Source of the DNA: Nesterenkonia lacusekhoensis
GTDB taxonomy: Bacteria; Actinomycetota; Actinomycetes; Actinomycetales; Micrococcaceae
Length of the DNA stretch: 64,000 nt
Assembly: GCF_017876395.1 (NCBI RefSeq)
Contig: NZ_JAGINX010000001.1
Location: 744,001-808,000, forward strand
Direction of reading: 5' to 3'
Under the pieces are notes generated by a model that was given only the letters and a program-made list of their open reading frames with translations, was not told the origin of the DNA and searched no databases. Shown here in pieces: positions 50,398-61,247 of this stretch. A program made the position numbers and the translations under genes. The stretch's first letter is position 1. Each line of letters starts with the position of its first letter.

Positions 50398-52809
50398 TCA
50401 GCGGCGGTGACGCCGTCCCAGATGCAGGCCGGTCAGGGAGCCCTCGACGCCGACCAGGTCGCCCGGTGTGCCCGAGAAGACCACGCGGCCGCCGTCGTGT
50501 CCCGCGCCGGGGCCGACGTCGATGATCCAGTCCGCCCGGGAGACCACGTCCAGATTGTGCTCGATCACGATGACGGTGCGTCCGGCGTCGACGATCTTCT
50601 CCAGCATCTGGGTCAGTCGCTCGGTGTCCGCCATATGCAGTCCGGCGCTGGGCTCATCGAGGATGATCACCTCGGCCTCGGATCCGATCTCGATGGCCAG
50701 CTTGATGCGTTGGCGCTCGCCTCCGGAGAGCGTACTCAGCGGCTGGCCCAAGGTCAGGTAGCCCAGTCCGACGTCGTTGAGTCGGCTGAGGACCTTCTGG
50801 GCGGCAGGGATCCTGGCCCCGGCGGCGTCCTCGTCCTCTCCGGTGAAGAAGGCGAGTGCTTCCTCGACGGACATGCTCAGCACCTCGGCGATGTTGCGTC
50901 CGCCGAGGGTGTACTCGAGGACGGCGGCCTGGAAGCGACGTCCCTGGCACTCCTCGCAGACAGTGGAGATCCCCGAGACGATGCCCAGGTCCTGGTAGAT
51001 CACTCCGACGCCGCCGCAGGTGGGGCAGGCGCCTTCGGAGTTGGCGCTGAACAGCGCGGGCTTGACGCCGTTGGCCTTGGCGAAGGCCTTGCGCACCGGC
51101 TCCAGCAGCCCGGTGTAGGTGGCGGGGTTGGAACGGCGCGAACCGCGGATCCCCGTCTGGTCCACAGCCACCACGCCCTCGCGGCCGGCCAGGGATCCGT
51201 GGATGAGGGAGCTCTTGCCGGAGCCGGCCACGCCAGTGACGGCCACCAGGACCCCCGCCGGCACATCGACATCCACATTCTGCAGGTTGTGGGCACGGGC
51301 GCCACGGATCTCCAGGGTGCCGGAGGGGCTGCGCGGCTCTGTCTTCAGCCAGGCGCGGGTCTCCAGGTGCTCGCCGGTCAGCGTCCCCGAGGAGCGGAGT
51401 CCGGCGAAGTCTCCGGCATAGACGACCTCTCCGCCGTGGGTTCCGGCGCCCGGGCCCATATCCACGAGGTGATCGGCGATGGCCATCACCGAGGGATTGT
51501 GCTCGACCACGAGCACAGTGTTGCCCTTGTCGCGCAGCTTCAGCAGCAGCTCGTTCATGCGGTCCACATCGTGCGGGTGCAGACCGATGGTCGGCTCATC
51601 GAAGACATAGGTGACATCGGTCAGCGAGGAGCCCAGGTGGCGGATCATCTTGACCCGCTGAGCCTCGCCGCCGGAGAGGGTGCCGGATGCACGGTCAAGC
51701 GAGAGATAGCCCAGCCCGATGTCCACAACGTTCTGCAGAGTCTCGGTCAGGGCTGTGAGCAGGGGAGCGGCGCCGGTGAGATTCCCGGACGAGCTGACCT
51801 CCGTGATCCAGGTGAGCAGGTCGCTGATCTGCATGGCGCACAGATCAGCGATGTTCTTCCCCTCGATCCGCGAGGACAGCGTCAGGGCGGTCAGTCGGGT
51901 GCCTGCGCAGTCGGGGCAGTCGGTGAAGGTCACTGCGCGGTCCACGAAGGCGCGGACGTGGGGCTGCATGGCGTCCCGGTCTTTGGAGAGGAAAGACTTC
52001 TTCACTGCGGGCACCAGACCCTGGAAGGTCATATTGGTGCCGCTGATGGTGACCTTGGTGGCCTCCCGGTGGAACAGGTCGTGGCGTTCCTGCTCGGTGT
52101 AGTCGCGCACGGGCTTGTCCGGGTCGAAGAATCCGGATTCGGCGTAGAAGCGCACAGACCACCCTCCGGGCTTATAGCCGGGGACAGTGATCGCTCCCTC
52201 GTTGAGGGACTTCGTCTCGTCGACCAGCTGGGCGAGGTCGATGTCGTTGACCTGGCCGCGTCCTTCGCAGCGGACACACATGCCGCCGGTGACGCTGTAT
52301 CCGGCCGCCTCGCGGGTGCCGTCGGCCTTGGTCAGGGTGCCGCCGCCGGAGGAGGACATGACGTTGAAGGAGTAGGCCATGGGGTTGCCCAGGGCGGGCT
52401 CGGCGAAGCGGCTGAAGAGGATCCGCAGCATCGAGTTCACGTCGGTGGCGGTGCCCACAGTGGAGCGCGGGTTGGGAGCCATGCGTTCCTGGTCGATGAT
52501 GATCGAGGCGGTCAGACCTTCCAGGACCTCCACCTCGGGACGTGCCATCGCCGGCATGAACCCTTGGATGAAGGCGTCGTAGGTCTCGTTGATGAGCCGG
52601 CGCGATTCGGCGGCGACGGTCCCGAAGACCAGTGAGGACTTGCCGGAGCCGGAGACGCCGGTGAAGACGGTGAGCCGGCGTTTGGGGATATCCACGTCCA
52701 CGCTGCGGAGGTTGTTCTCCCTGGCACCGCGGACGGTGATGGTCTCGTGGGCCGCTGCGGCGAGGGGGCGAGGGGACGCGGACTCTGGGGGCAGGCTGCT
52801 CTCGATCAC
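50398..52809 (-). CDS. Short UvrA-like ABC ATPase (drug-resistance UvrA paralog)
   Basis: An 803-residue protein with two ABC modules: TGVSGSGKSSLVFGTV with LSGGEAQRVKMIRHLGS, and TGVAGSGKSSLIHGSL with LSGGERQRIKLAIEIGS. Zinc motifs CVRCEGRGQ...CPDCAG and CPTCGG...CEECQG are present. It is about 150 residues shorter than housekeeping UvrA and lacks the usual UvrB-binding insertion length, so it fits the UvrA-like class (DrrC type) linked to intercalator self-resistance. No uvrB or uvrC nearby. Divergent from the SRPBCC gene. Confidence 0.88.
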   Translation of the reverse strand: MIESSLPPESASPRPLAAAAHETITVRGARENNLRSVDVDIPKRRLTVFTGVSGSGKSSLVFGTVAAESRRLINETYDAFIQGFMPAMARPEVEVLEGLTASIIIDQERMAPNPRSTVGTATDVNSMLRILFSRFAEPALGNPMAYSFNVMSSSGGGTLTKADGTREAAGYSVTGGMCVRCEGRGQVNDIDLAQLVDETKSLNEGAITVPGYKPGGWSVRFYAESGFFDPDKPVRDYTEQERHDLFHREATKVTISGTNMTFQGLVPAVKKSFLSKDRDAMQPHVRAFVDRAVTFTDCPDCAGTRLTALTLSSRIEGKNIADLCAMQISDLLTWITEVSSSGNLTGAAPLLTALTETLQNVVDIGLGYLSLDRASGTLSGGEAQRVKMIRHLGSSLTDVTYVFDEPTIGLHPHDVDRMNELLLKLRDKGNTVLVVEHNPSVMAIADHLVDMGPGAGTHGGEVVYAGDFAGLRSSGTLTGEHLETRAWLKTEPRSPSGTLEIRGARAHNLQNVDVDVPAGVLVAVTGVAGSGKSSLIHGSLAGREGVVAVDQTGIRGSRRSNPATYTGLLEPVRKAFAKANGVKPALFSANSEGACPTCGGVGVIYQDLGIVSGISTVCEECQGRRFQAAVLEYTLGGRNIAEVLSMSVEEALAFFTGEDEDAAGARIPAAQKVLSRLNDVGLGYLTLGQPLSTLSGGERQRIKLAIEIGSEAEVIILDEPSAGLHMADTERLTQMLEKIVDAGRTVIVIEHNLDVVSRADWIIDVGPGAGHDGGRVVFSGTPGDLVGVEGSLTGLHLGRRHRR

Positions 52810-52893
52810 TGGAACATCGTACGCCGTACGCCATGCGGGTGGAAGGGTGAAGGTGGTGTTCCGTCTCTATAGGGTGGAGTCCGAGGAGGATCC

Positions 52894-53421
52894 ATGACTG
52901 AGAATATCGGACGCGACGGCGTCCTTGAGGCCATCGACGGTCGCCCTGCCCTGCGCTTCCGGCGGAAGCTGCCTCACGGCGTCGAGCGGGTCTGGAAGGC
53001 GGTGTCCACCCCGACCGAGCTCGAGCAGTGGTTCCCTGCCGCCCTTGAATGGGGGCCGGAGGCCGGCGAGAAGCTCGAGGCCTACGGGATGACGGGGGAA
53101 GTCACGCAGGTACAGGCGCCGTACACGCTGGCCTGGAGCTTCAGCGACGACCTCTACCGCTTTAAGCTCACCGGAGACGAGGACTCCTGCCGACTGATGT
53201 TCCTGCATGTCTTCGCCGACCCCGACACCCCAGCTGCCCAGACGGCAGCCGGGTGGCACACCTACATGGACCGGCTGGAGCAGCTGCTGGAAGGCAGGGT
53301 TGTCTCCGAGAAGGAGGCGCACGCGGACTGGGGCGAGATCCATGAGCACTACGCCGAGCTCTTCGGTGTGGACCCTGCGCCCGGCCGTGAGTTCTGGAAG
53401 CGGCTGCAGGAGACGCTCTGA
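52894..53421 (+). CDS. SRPBCC/AHSA1-like protein
   Basis: A 175-residue protein with the AHSA1 pattern: LRFRRKLPHGVERVWKAVSTPTELEQWFP, LEAYGMTGEVTQVQAPYTLAWSF, LMFLHVFAD and a C-terminal helix GWHTYMDRLEQLLEGR. This hydrophobic-pocket fold binds lipids or small ligands. The exact role is unknown. Confidence 0.82.
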   Translation: MTENIGRDGVLEAIDGRPALRFRRKLPHGVERVWKAVSTPTELEQWFPAALEWGPEAGEKLEAYGMTGEVTQVQAPYTLAWSFSDDLYRFKLTGDEDSCRLMFLHVFADPDTPAAQTAAGWHTYMDRLEQLLEGRVVSEKEAHADWGEIHEHYAELFGVDPAPGREFWKRLQETL

Positions 53422-53626
53422 TCGGCGGCGCAGCACAGCGTCGCCGATGGTCCATCTCGTGACCCCTCACCTCTTACGTGGAGTTCGCCTGGGGTTCATG
53501 TCGTCTGTGCGGCGGGTTCATCGCAAGGCCGTTGGATGAAGAGGTTGCCCGCGGCCGGCTCCGGAGACGGGGCCGGCCGGGCGGCTCACCGCATCTGAAG
53601 GACGACTCCGCAGAGGACACCACCGC

Positions 53627-55111
53627 ATGACTGAGGGACATCAGGCTGATTCCGGCATCGCCGGAGGCGGCGCCATCCGCACGATCACCGCGCTGAGCCT
53701 CAGCGCAGCCCTGCTGGCCCCCGGCTCGGCCGCTTCTGCCGCATCCCTCGCCGAGGAGGCGACGGAGGCCGGCGATCAGGTCCAGAGTCAGCAGCAGGAC
53801 AGTGCGGATCAGCAGGAGGCCGACGCCGACCAGGATGCCGACGCTGAGGGCGAGGGCGCCGGCGGAGACAGCGCTGATGGCGAGGACGGTGCTGACGGCG
53901 AGGACGGTGCTGACGGCGAGGGCGCTGCTGAAGACCAGGGAAGCACCGAGGGTCAGGCCAGCTCCGAAGAGCAGGACAGTGCTGACAATCAGGCCGAGAC
54001 TGATGGCCAGGACAGTGATGAGGCTTCCGAGCAGGATGACGAGAGCGCTGTGCAGGACGAGTCGGAGGAAGACGCTGAAGAGGCTCCCGAAGACTCCGCG
54101 GAGCAGGAGGGCGCTGACGAGTTCGACTCCCGTGAGATCGATGCCGAGGCCGAGCGGGAGACCACCGACGACGGCGGCCTCGGCCTCTACGGCACTTCTC
54201 GGAACAACCCGGATATCGTCGAGGTCCCGGGTCTGGACCAGGGGCTCTACGAGGCCGGGCCGGAGGCCTACAAGGGAGGCTTCACTCCGGAACAGATGGA
54301 CTGGACCCGCTATGACTCCTACGGACTGGGTGACCATGGGTTCTTCCCGCACCTGAGCGGCTATGACGACTTCCTCGCCGATGAAGAGCTCTGGGCCTAT
54401 GACCGGCAGCTCAGCGTGGAGATCAACAACAGCCTCTACGGCGATGACGCGCGCATGGTCACCGCTCTGGAGGACCAGTACGGGGACCAGGCCCTGACCG
54501 GACACACCGGGTTGGGCTCCGAACTCGGGCCCATCTTCCTGGAGGCGGTCCACAATGGGGACCTTCCCAAGACCTGGCACCTGATCTCCTCGGACTACGG
54601 CGGGGGCGGGCAGGGCATCGCCAATGACGGATCCTCCTCCACCCCCGCCAAGGAGCACTGGGTGGAGGACTCGCCTCGGCCCTACTTCTCCGAGGAGGAG
54701 GAGCTGTACTACGTGGACGTCCTCGGTGGAAACGCCCAGGGCTCGAGCTCTGGTGATTACCCCTCCGGACACACCGCACAGGCCTACTGGCAGCTGATGG
54801 GGCTGGCGACGATCTTCCCGGAGGCTTCGGACGGAATCCTGGCCCGGGCCGCCGACGCCGGACAGAGCCGCATCCTGCTGGGCACCCATTCGCCGTCGGG
54901 CGTCATGGGTGGACGCATGCTGGGCACCGCCATCGTGGCACAGCGGTGGGAGGACGAGGAGTTCCGTGAGCTCTTCCTGGAAGCCCGAGAGGAGCTGCTG
55001 GAGGTCTTCGAGGACTATGCCGGTGCTCCGGTGGACGAGGTCCTGGAGCGTCAGACCCCGTATCTGCCGCAGGCTGAGGCTCTCGCGCTCTATGAGGAGC
55101 GCCTGCACTAG
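53627..55111 (+). CDS. Secreted class A acid phosphatase (PAP2 superfamily), ends at an in-frame TAG
   Basis: A 494-codon frame. A signal peptide (about residues 20-45) is followed by an acidic Gly/Ala/Glu/Asp-rich linker with GEDGADGEDGADGE repeats (about 48-180), then a phosphatase domain with SGDYPSGHTAQAYWQLMG near residue 375 and ADAGQSRILLGTHSPSG near 410, the PSGH and SRxxxxxH catalytic motifs of class A phosphatases. It is exported and cleaves phosphate esters. The TAG at 55109-55111 is followed in the same frame by 213 open codons ending in a wall anchor, so this may be the truncated form of a longer cell-wall protein. Confidence 0.85.
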   Translation: MTEGHQADSGIAGGGAIRTITALSLSAALLAPGSAASAASLAEEATEAGDQVQSQQQDSADQQEADADQDADAEGEGAGGDSADGEDGADGEDGADGEGAAEDQGSTEGQASSEEQDSADNQAETDGQDSDEASEQDDESAVQDESEEDAEEAPEDSAEQEGADEFDSREIDAEAERETTDDGGLGLYGTSRNNPDIVEVPGLDQGLYEAGPEAYKGGFTPEQMDWTRYDSYGLGDHGFFPHLSGYDDFLADEELWAYDRQLSVEINNSLYGDDARMVTALEDQYGDQALTGHTGLGSELGPIFLEAVHNGDLPKTWHLISSDYGGGGQGIANDGSSSTPAKEHWVEDSPRPYFSEEEELYYVDVLGGNAQGSSSGDYPSGHTAQAYWQLMGLATIFPEASDGILARAADAGQSRILLGTHSPSGVMGGRMLGTAIVAQRWEDEEFRELFLEAREELLEVFEDYAGAPVDEVLERQTPYLPQAEALALYEERLH

Positions 55112-55753
55112 GGCTTCCCGCAGGTCGGTGAGACCGGCCAGGCCCTCGAAGTCCCTGCCGGTGCGGCCGACATGCTGCGCTTCGCCCACCCTGAGCTCAC
55201 CGACGAACAGCGGGCCCAGGTCCTGCAGCTCACCGCACTGGACTCCGGGTACCCGCTGGATATCTCCGGCGAGTACGGCGGATGGCAGCGGATGAACCTC
55301 CAGGCGGCCCTGACCGCTGAGGTGACAGTGGACGAGGCTGGCAACGTGGTGCTCGGGTCCTCCGAGACCGACTCTGAGGCTGGCACTGAAGCTGACACCG
55401 AGCCCGAGACCGGCGCTGAGTCCGGCTCCGACGGTGACACCGGGTCCGGTGCAGGAGCAGACGGCCAGACTGAAGCCGGCGCTGAGGCTGACGATGAGTC
55501 CGGGATCAGCGGTTCGGCGCAGCTGACCGTCACTGAGGCCGCGGGTGCAGGCAGCGGCACGGCCGCTGAATCCGGCGCCGGCGCTGACGAAGGCCAGGCT
55601 GCCGGCGCTGACGCCGCTGTCGCCAGCGATCAGGGCTCCACCCAGGGAGCCCTGGCCAGCACCGGTTTCGGTGTGGCCGGGATCGCCGTCCTCGGGCTGG
55701 CCCTGCTGGTGGTCGGAGGCGTTCTGCTCCGCCGCAGCCGCCGCGAGGCCTGA
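55112..55753 (+). pseudogene. In-frame continuation of the phosphatase gene after TAG: linker and wall anchor
   Basis: The same reading frame resumes directly after the TAG: GFPQVGETGQALEVPAGAA, then DMLRFAHPELTDEQRAQVLQLT, a Ser/Gly/Glu/Asp-rich linker, and a sorting signal LASTG followed by a hydrophobic stretch (VAGIAVLGLALLVVGGVLLRR). A single C-to-T change in a CAG codon would create this TAG. Without readthrough the phosphatase would be released rather than anchored. An independent start at ATG 55172 is possible but would lack a signal peptide. Confidence 0.7.
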
Positions 55754-55776
55754 GTCGATCCTCTGTCGCCGAGTCG

Positions 55777-55833
55777 TGATCGCCCGGCGCCCCAGCGGCG
55801 GACCGGGCGATCAGGGCTCGGCCGGGCGAGCCC
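55777..55833. terminator. Tandem terminator hairpins after the phosphatase gene
   Basis: TGATCGCCCGG (55777-55787) pairs with CCGGGCGATCA (55803-55813), followed at once by GGGCTCG/CGAGCCC (55814-55833). They sit between convergent genes and can serve both strands. Confidence 0.7.
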
Positions 55834-55867
55834 CTCGGGGGATCCCTCGGCGGGCCCCCGGAGGCGG

Positions 55868-56206
55868 TCAGTCCGCGTCCTGCTCGCCGGTCTCCTGCTC
55901 AGCGAATTCCTCGGGGATCACGTCGTAGTAGACGTCGTCCTCGTCGACCTCGGTGATGGCGATCCGGTAGGACTCAGCGGCTGCGCCGTCCTCCCACTCC
56001 ACCGTGCAGGTCATCTGCTCATCGACTTCGGCGTCGATGTCACCGGAGCAGTCGACGTCGAACTCATCCTCCGAGTAGCCGGCATCCTCCAGGTCAGAGG
56101 CGATGGTCTCCTCGACGTCGTCGCTCTGCAGCACAGAGCCGCAGCCGGACAGGGCGAACAGGCCGACTGCGGCGAGCGCGGCGGCGGAGGTCTTCTTCAG
56201 GGGCAT
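55868..56206 (-). CDS. DUF4333-type lipoprotein
   Basis: A 112-residue exported protein from ATG 56206: signal peptide with lipobox LFALSGC (Cys near 22), then an acidic domain with VDCSGDIDAEVDEQMTCTVEWEDGA, the two Cys and the layout of DUF4333 (also seen in mycobacterial proteins). Function unknown. The long open frame upstream to 57319 is antisense to pheS and is not coding. Confidence 0.8.
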   Translation of the reverse strand: MPLKKTSAAALAAVGLFALSGCGSVLQSDDVEETIASDLEDAGYSEDEFDVDCSGDIDAEVDEQMTCTVEWEDGAAAESYRIAITEVDEDDVYYDVIPEEFAEQETGEQDAD

Positions 56207-56317
56207 CCCGGGGAACCTTTCATCGCAGGGTGCGTCAGTGATCCCACGGCCCGGTGGGCAGGTCACGAATGCTCTGGCCGTCGACTCTGCAGATGCCGAG
56301 CTGAGCGCATAAACTGA

Positions 56318-57442
<1,125 letters not shown>

Positions 57443-57445
57443 GGC

Positions 57446-59995
57446 ATGCGCATCCCGCTGTCATGGATCCGTGAATACACCAAGTTCCCCGCCGAGGGGA
57501 CCGCAGAGGACCTCATGGCCGAGCTGGTCAGAGTCGGCCTCGAAGAGGAGGACGTCCACCGTCCCACCGATGAGCTGACCGGTCCCATCGTGGTCGGCGA
57601 GGTGCTGAAGAAGCAACCCGAGCCGCAGTCCAACGGCAAGACGATCAACTGGTGCCAGGTCCGCGTGGTCCCCGAGGGCCAGGAGCAGACCCTGACCGGC
57701 AAGGGGATCGATCCCTCCGGAGTGCAGGGAATTGTCTGCGGCGCCCACAACTTCGAGGTGGGCGACAAAGTGGTGGTGACCCTGCCCGGTGCTGTGCTGC
57801 CCGGGAACTTCGCCATCTCGGCGCGGAAGACCTACGGCCACCTCTCTGCAGGCATGATCGCCTCGGTCAAGGAGCTGGGTCTGGGGGAGGACCACGCCGG
57901 CATCCTGGTGCTGAGCACGCTGGGTCTGGATCCGGAGCCGGGTACCGACGCCATGGAGCTGCTGGGCCTCTACGACTCCGCCGCTGAGATCAACGTGACC
58001 CCGGACCGCGGCTATGCCTTCAGCATGCGCGGTGTGGCCAGGGAATACTCCCACGCCACCGGCACCGCGTTCACCGATCCGGCCGAGCTGGTGCAGGTGC
58101 CCGAGACCGCCCCGGCTGGCCATGAAGTCATCCTCGAGGACTCCGCACCCATCTACGGGACCCCGGGCTGTGACTCCTTCGTCGCTCGGAAGGTCACCGG
58201 GGTGAACCCGCAGGCGCCCACTCCGCCATGGATGGCCGCACGGCTGCGCCTGGCAGGGATGCGCCCGATCAGTCTGGCCGTGGACATCTCCAACTACGTG
58301 ATGTGGGAGCTGGGTCAGCCCCTGCACTTCTACGACGCCGAGTCCCTGCAGGGCGCCATCCGCGTGCGCCGCGCCGAGGCCGGGGAGAAGCTCACCACTC
58401 TGGATGAGAAGCAGCGGGAGCTCCACCCTGAGGACCTGGTCATCGCCGATGACCGCGGGGCCATCGGTCTGGCCGGCGTGATGGGCGGCGCCGCCACTGA
58501 GGTGGGGGAGTCCACCAGCACTGTGCTGATCGAGGCTGCGCACTTCGATCCGATCACCATCGGGCGCAGCAAGCGCCGTCATAAGCTGCCCTCGGAGGCC
58601 TCCAAGCGCAATGAGCGGGGCGTGGACCCGCTGCTTCCGGCGATCGCAGCCCAGCGCGCGGTGGACCTGCTCGTGGAGCTGGCCGGCGGCACAGACACCG
58701 GAGAGCTCACCCAGGTGGGGGAGCCCGCTCTGCCCCAGTCCATCACCATGGACCCTGCCTCTGCCGAGCGCATCACCGGCGTGCCCTACACCGTTGAGCA
58801 GCTGCGGGACACGCTGAGTGCCGTCGGGGCGAGCATCGAGGAGCATTCTGCAGACTCCTGGACGGTCACTCCGCCGACCTGGCGGCCCGACCTGACGATT
58901 CCGGAGGCCCTGGTGGAGGAGGTCGCCCGGCTCGTCGGATACGACCAGATCCCGTCGCGGCTGCCGGCGGCTCCGGCCGGTCGGGGGCTCACTGCTGAGC
59001 AGAAGCGTCGTCGGCAGGTCTTCAACGGTCTGGCCGGTGCCGGCTTCACCGAGGTGCTGAGCTACCCGTTCTATTCGGAGGAGGCCAACCGGCTCTTCGG
59101 CACAGCCGAGCAGGGCGCCGAGCTGCCGATGGTCCGGCTGGCCAACCCGATCGCCAGCCAGCACCCGACGCTGCGCACCACGCTGCTGCCGGGCCTGTTG
59201 GATGCCGCCCGCCGCAACGTCTCCCGCGGATTCGGCGATGTGGCGCTCTTCGAGGCCGGCCGGGTGTTCCACCCTGCAGCGGCTCTGGGCAGCACCACCA
59301 TCCCTGGGCTGGGTGCTCACCCAGGCGCTGAGCGGATCGCAGAGCTGGAGGCCGGCATCCCGGACCAGCCGCTGCATGTGGCGGTGGCGCTGACCGGTTC
59401 GGAGCCGGCCGTGGAGCTGGGTCAGCAGGCTCGGCGTCGTGACTGGGCCGATGCCCTGGAGTCAGCACACACTGTGGCGGGGCTGCTGAACCTGCAGCTC
59501 GAGGTCGTGCAGGGGTCCCACCAGGCGTTCCATCCTGGACGCACCGCCGAGCTGCGGCTTCCCGGCGGCCAGAGTGCGCTCGGGTATGCCGGGGAGCTGC
59601 ACCCCAAGGTGGTGAAGACTTGGGATCTGCCTGAGCGCACTGCGGTGATGGAGTTGGATCTGGAGGCGCTGATCGCCGCCGCGGCGGAGAAGGTCACGGC
59701 GGCGGCGCTCTCCGGCTTCCCGCCGACCTCCCAGGACGTGGCGCTGATCGTGGATGAGTCCCTGCCCGCCGCGCAGCTGCAGGCCACGCTCGTCGAGGGC
59801 GCCGGGGAGCTACTGGAGAGCATCGAGCTCTTCGACGTCTACTCCGGCACCGGCATCGAGGAGGGCAAGAAGTCCCTGGCCTACGCCCTGCGCTTCCGCG
59901 CCGAGGATCGCACGCTGACCGCAGAGGAGGCCTCGGAGGCCCGCGCGGCCGCCGTCGCTCTGGCCGAGCAGCGCCACAGCGCTCTCCAGCGCTGA
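57446..59995 (+). CDS. pheT: Phenylalanyl-tRNA synthetase beta subunit
   Basis: An 849-residue protein, full length for the family: N-terminal and tRNA-binding OB domain (VGEVLKKQPEPQSNGKTINWCQVRVV), B3/4 editing domain (MRPISLAVDISNYVMWELGQPLHFYDAE), B5 domain, catalytic-like domain (RRRQVFNGLAGAGFTEVLSYPF) and the C-terminal FDX anticodon-binding domain (SGFPPTSQDVALIVDESLPAAQL). Co-transcribed with pheS and followed by a strong terminator. Confidence 0.98.
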   Translation: MRIPLSWIREYTKFPAEGTAEDLMAELVRVGLEEEDVHRPTDELTGPIVVGEVLKKQPEPQSNGKTINWCQVRVVPEGQEQTLTGKGIDPSGVQGIVCGAHNFEVGDKVVVTLPGAVLPGNFAISARKTYGHLSAGMIASVKELGLGEDHAGILVLSTLGLDPEPGTDAMELLGLYDSAAEINVTPDRGYAFSMRGVAREYSHATGTAFTDPAELVQVPETAPAGHEVILEDSAPIYGTPGCDSFVARKVTGVNPQAPTPPWMAARLRLAGMRPISLAVDISNYVMWELGQPLHFYDAESLQGAIRVRRAEAGEKLTTLDEKQRELHPEDLVIADDRGAIGLAGVMGGAATEVGESTSTVLIEAAHFDPITIGRSKRRHKLPSEASKRNERGVDPLLPAIAAQRAVDLLVELAGGTDTGELTQVGEPALPQSITMDPASAERITGVPYTVEQLRDTLSAVGASIEEHSADSWTVTPPTWRPDLTIPEALVEEVARLVGYDQIPSRLPAAPAGRGLTAEQKRRRQVFNGLAGAGFTEVLSYPFYSEEANRLFGTAEQGAELPMVRLANPIASQHPTLRTTLLPGLLDAARRNVSRGFGDVALFEAGRVFHPAAALGSTTIPGLGAHPGAERIAELEAGIPDQPLHVAVALTGSEPAVELGQQARRRDWADALESAHTVAGLLNLQLEVVQGSHQAFHPGRTAELRLPGGQSALGYAGELHPKVVKTWDLPERTAVMELDLEALIAAAAEKVTAAALSGFPPTSQDVALIVDESLPAAQLQATLVEGAGELLESIELFDVYSGTGIEEGKKSLAYALRFRAEDRTLTAEEASEARAAAVALAEQRHSALQR

Positions 59996-60055
59996 TAGTC
60001 CTGTCCAGCCCTGAGCAGACCGCCCAGCGCTGGACCAGCCGCACAGAATGACGCC

Positions 60056-60089
60056 GGCCCCGTCACCTCCCAGCGGAGGTGACGGGGCC
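60056..60089. terminator. Bidirectional terminator between pheT and the quinone oxidoreductase gene
   Basis: GGCCCCGTCACCTCC (60056-60070), a CAGC loop, and GGAGGTGACGGGGCC (60075-60089) form a perfect 15-bp stem between convergent genes. Confidence 0.85.
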
Positions 60090-60112
60090 GACGTCGTCGG
60101 GCGTGGCCGCGG

Positions 60113-61120
60113 CTAGGGCACCAGGAGCAGCTTTCCTGTGGTGCGCCGTCCCTCGAGGTCCTCGTGGGCGCGGGCGACCTCGGTCAGCGGGTAGGTCCCC
60201 CCGATGTTCAGCTCCAGTTCCCCGGCGGTCAGCGCGCTGAACAGCTCGGAGAACCGCCATGCCCGCTCCTGAGCGTTGCGCAGGTACCAATGGACCGCGG
60301 GTCGGGTCACGAACAAGCCGCCGCGGCGGTTGAGCTCCTGCGGGTCGATGGGCGGGACCTGGCCGGAGGCTCCTCCGAAGGCCACCAGCATGCCGCGCAC
60401 CGCCAGACTCTCCAGGGAGCCCTGATAGGTGTCCTTGCCGACGCCGTCGTAGACCACGGAGACGCCTTCGCCCTTGGTGATCTCCAGGACCTGCTCGGCG
60501 AAGTTGTCGTAGCCCAGCACGTAGTCGGCGCCGGCCGCTTGGGCGATCTTCGCCTTCTCCTCGGTGGAGGTGGTGGTGATGACCCGTGCGCCCTTGGCCT
60601 TGAGCAGTTGCGTGAGGATCTGTCCGACGCCGCCCGCTCCGGCGTGGGTCAGCACCGTCTCCCCGGCGGAGACCCGGTAGGTGGAGTTGATCAGGTAATG
60701 GGCGGTGACGCCCTGCAGCGGCAGAGCGGCTGCCTGCTCGTCGGTCACCTCGTCCGGGACGTGGACGGCTTTGGCCGCATCCACCACGAAGTGGGTGGAG
60801 TAGGTGCCGGTGGCGGCCTCGGTGGTGGCCACACGCTCACCCACGGTGAAGCCCTCGACGCCCTCGCCCAGGGAGATCACGGTGCCTGCACCCTCAGTGC
60901 CGGGGGTGAAGGGGTAGTCGACCGGGTAGACGCCGCTGCGCTGATAGGTCTCGATGAAGTTCACGCCGGCCGCGGCGGTCTTGACCAGGATCTGGCCCTC
61001 CCCGGGGGAGGGGAGCGAGACGTCGGCGGCCTGGAACACGTCGGTCCCGCCGGCCTCCTCGGCGCGCATCACCAATGCGCTGTCCGGAAGGTCCTCGGGG
61101 AATACAGTCTGTTCGCTCAT
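60113..61120 (-). CDS. NADPH:quinone oxidoreductase (zinc-free MDR family)
   Basis: A 335-residue protein: GroES-like N-terminal domain (AAGVNFIETYQRSGVYPVDYPFTPGTEGAGTV) and a Rossmann domain with ETVLTHAGAGGVGQILTQLLKAKGARVI. The catalytic zinc ligands of alcohol dehydrogenases are absent, as in quinone reductases (QorA). It reduces quinones with NADPH. Divergent from argC by 127 nt. Confidence 0.92.
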   Translation of the reverse strand: MSEQTVFPEDLPDSALVMRAEEAGGTDVFQAADVSLPSPGEGQILVKTAAAGVNFIETYQRSGVYPVDYPFTPGTEGAGTVISLGEGVEGFTVGERVATTEAATGTYSTHFVVDAAKAVHVPDEVTDEQAAALPLQGVTAHYLINSTYRVSAGETVLTHAGAGGVGQILTQLLKAKGARVITTTSTEEKAKIAQAAGADYVLGYDNFAEQVLEITKGEGVSVVYDGVGKDTYQGSLESLAVRGMLVAFGGASGQVPPIDPQELNRRGGLFVTRPAVHWYLRNAQERAWRFSELFSALTAGELELNIGGTYPLTEVARAHEDLEGRRTTGKLLLVP

Positions 61121-61199
61121 AGGCGTCAGGGTATCGAAGGACTCTGATAATCAAGAAGCCTGCCCCGGCGTGGTCGGGCCTGTTCCGCGTGGAGCGTAG

Positions 61200-61247
61200 A
61201 TGCATAAATATTGATAGCTCTGCATACCTTCGCGTAGACTTCTGGGC
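61200..61247 (+). promoter_or_regulatory. argC promoter with ARG-box-like sequence
   Basis: TTGATA (61211-61216), an 18-nt spacer and TAGACT (61235-61240) form a promoter whose start point would be at or next to the argC ATG (61248), implying leaderless translation. ATGCATAAATATTGA (61200-61214) and TGCATA (61221-61226) resemble the AT-rich half-sites bound by ArgR and overlap the -35, so arginine repression is likely. Confidence 0.55.
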
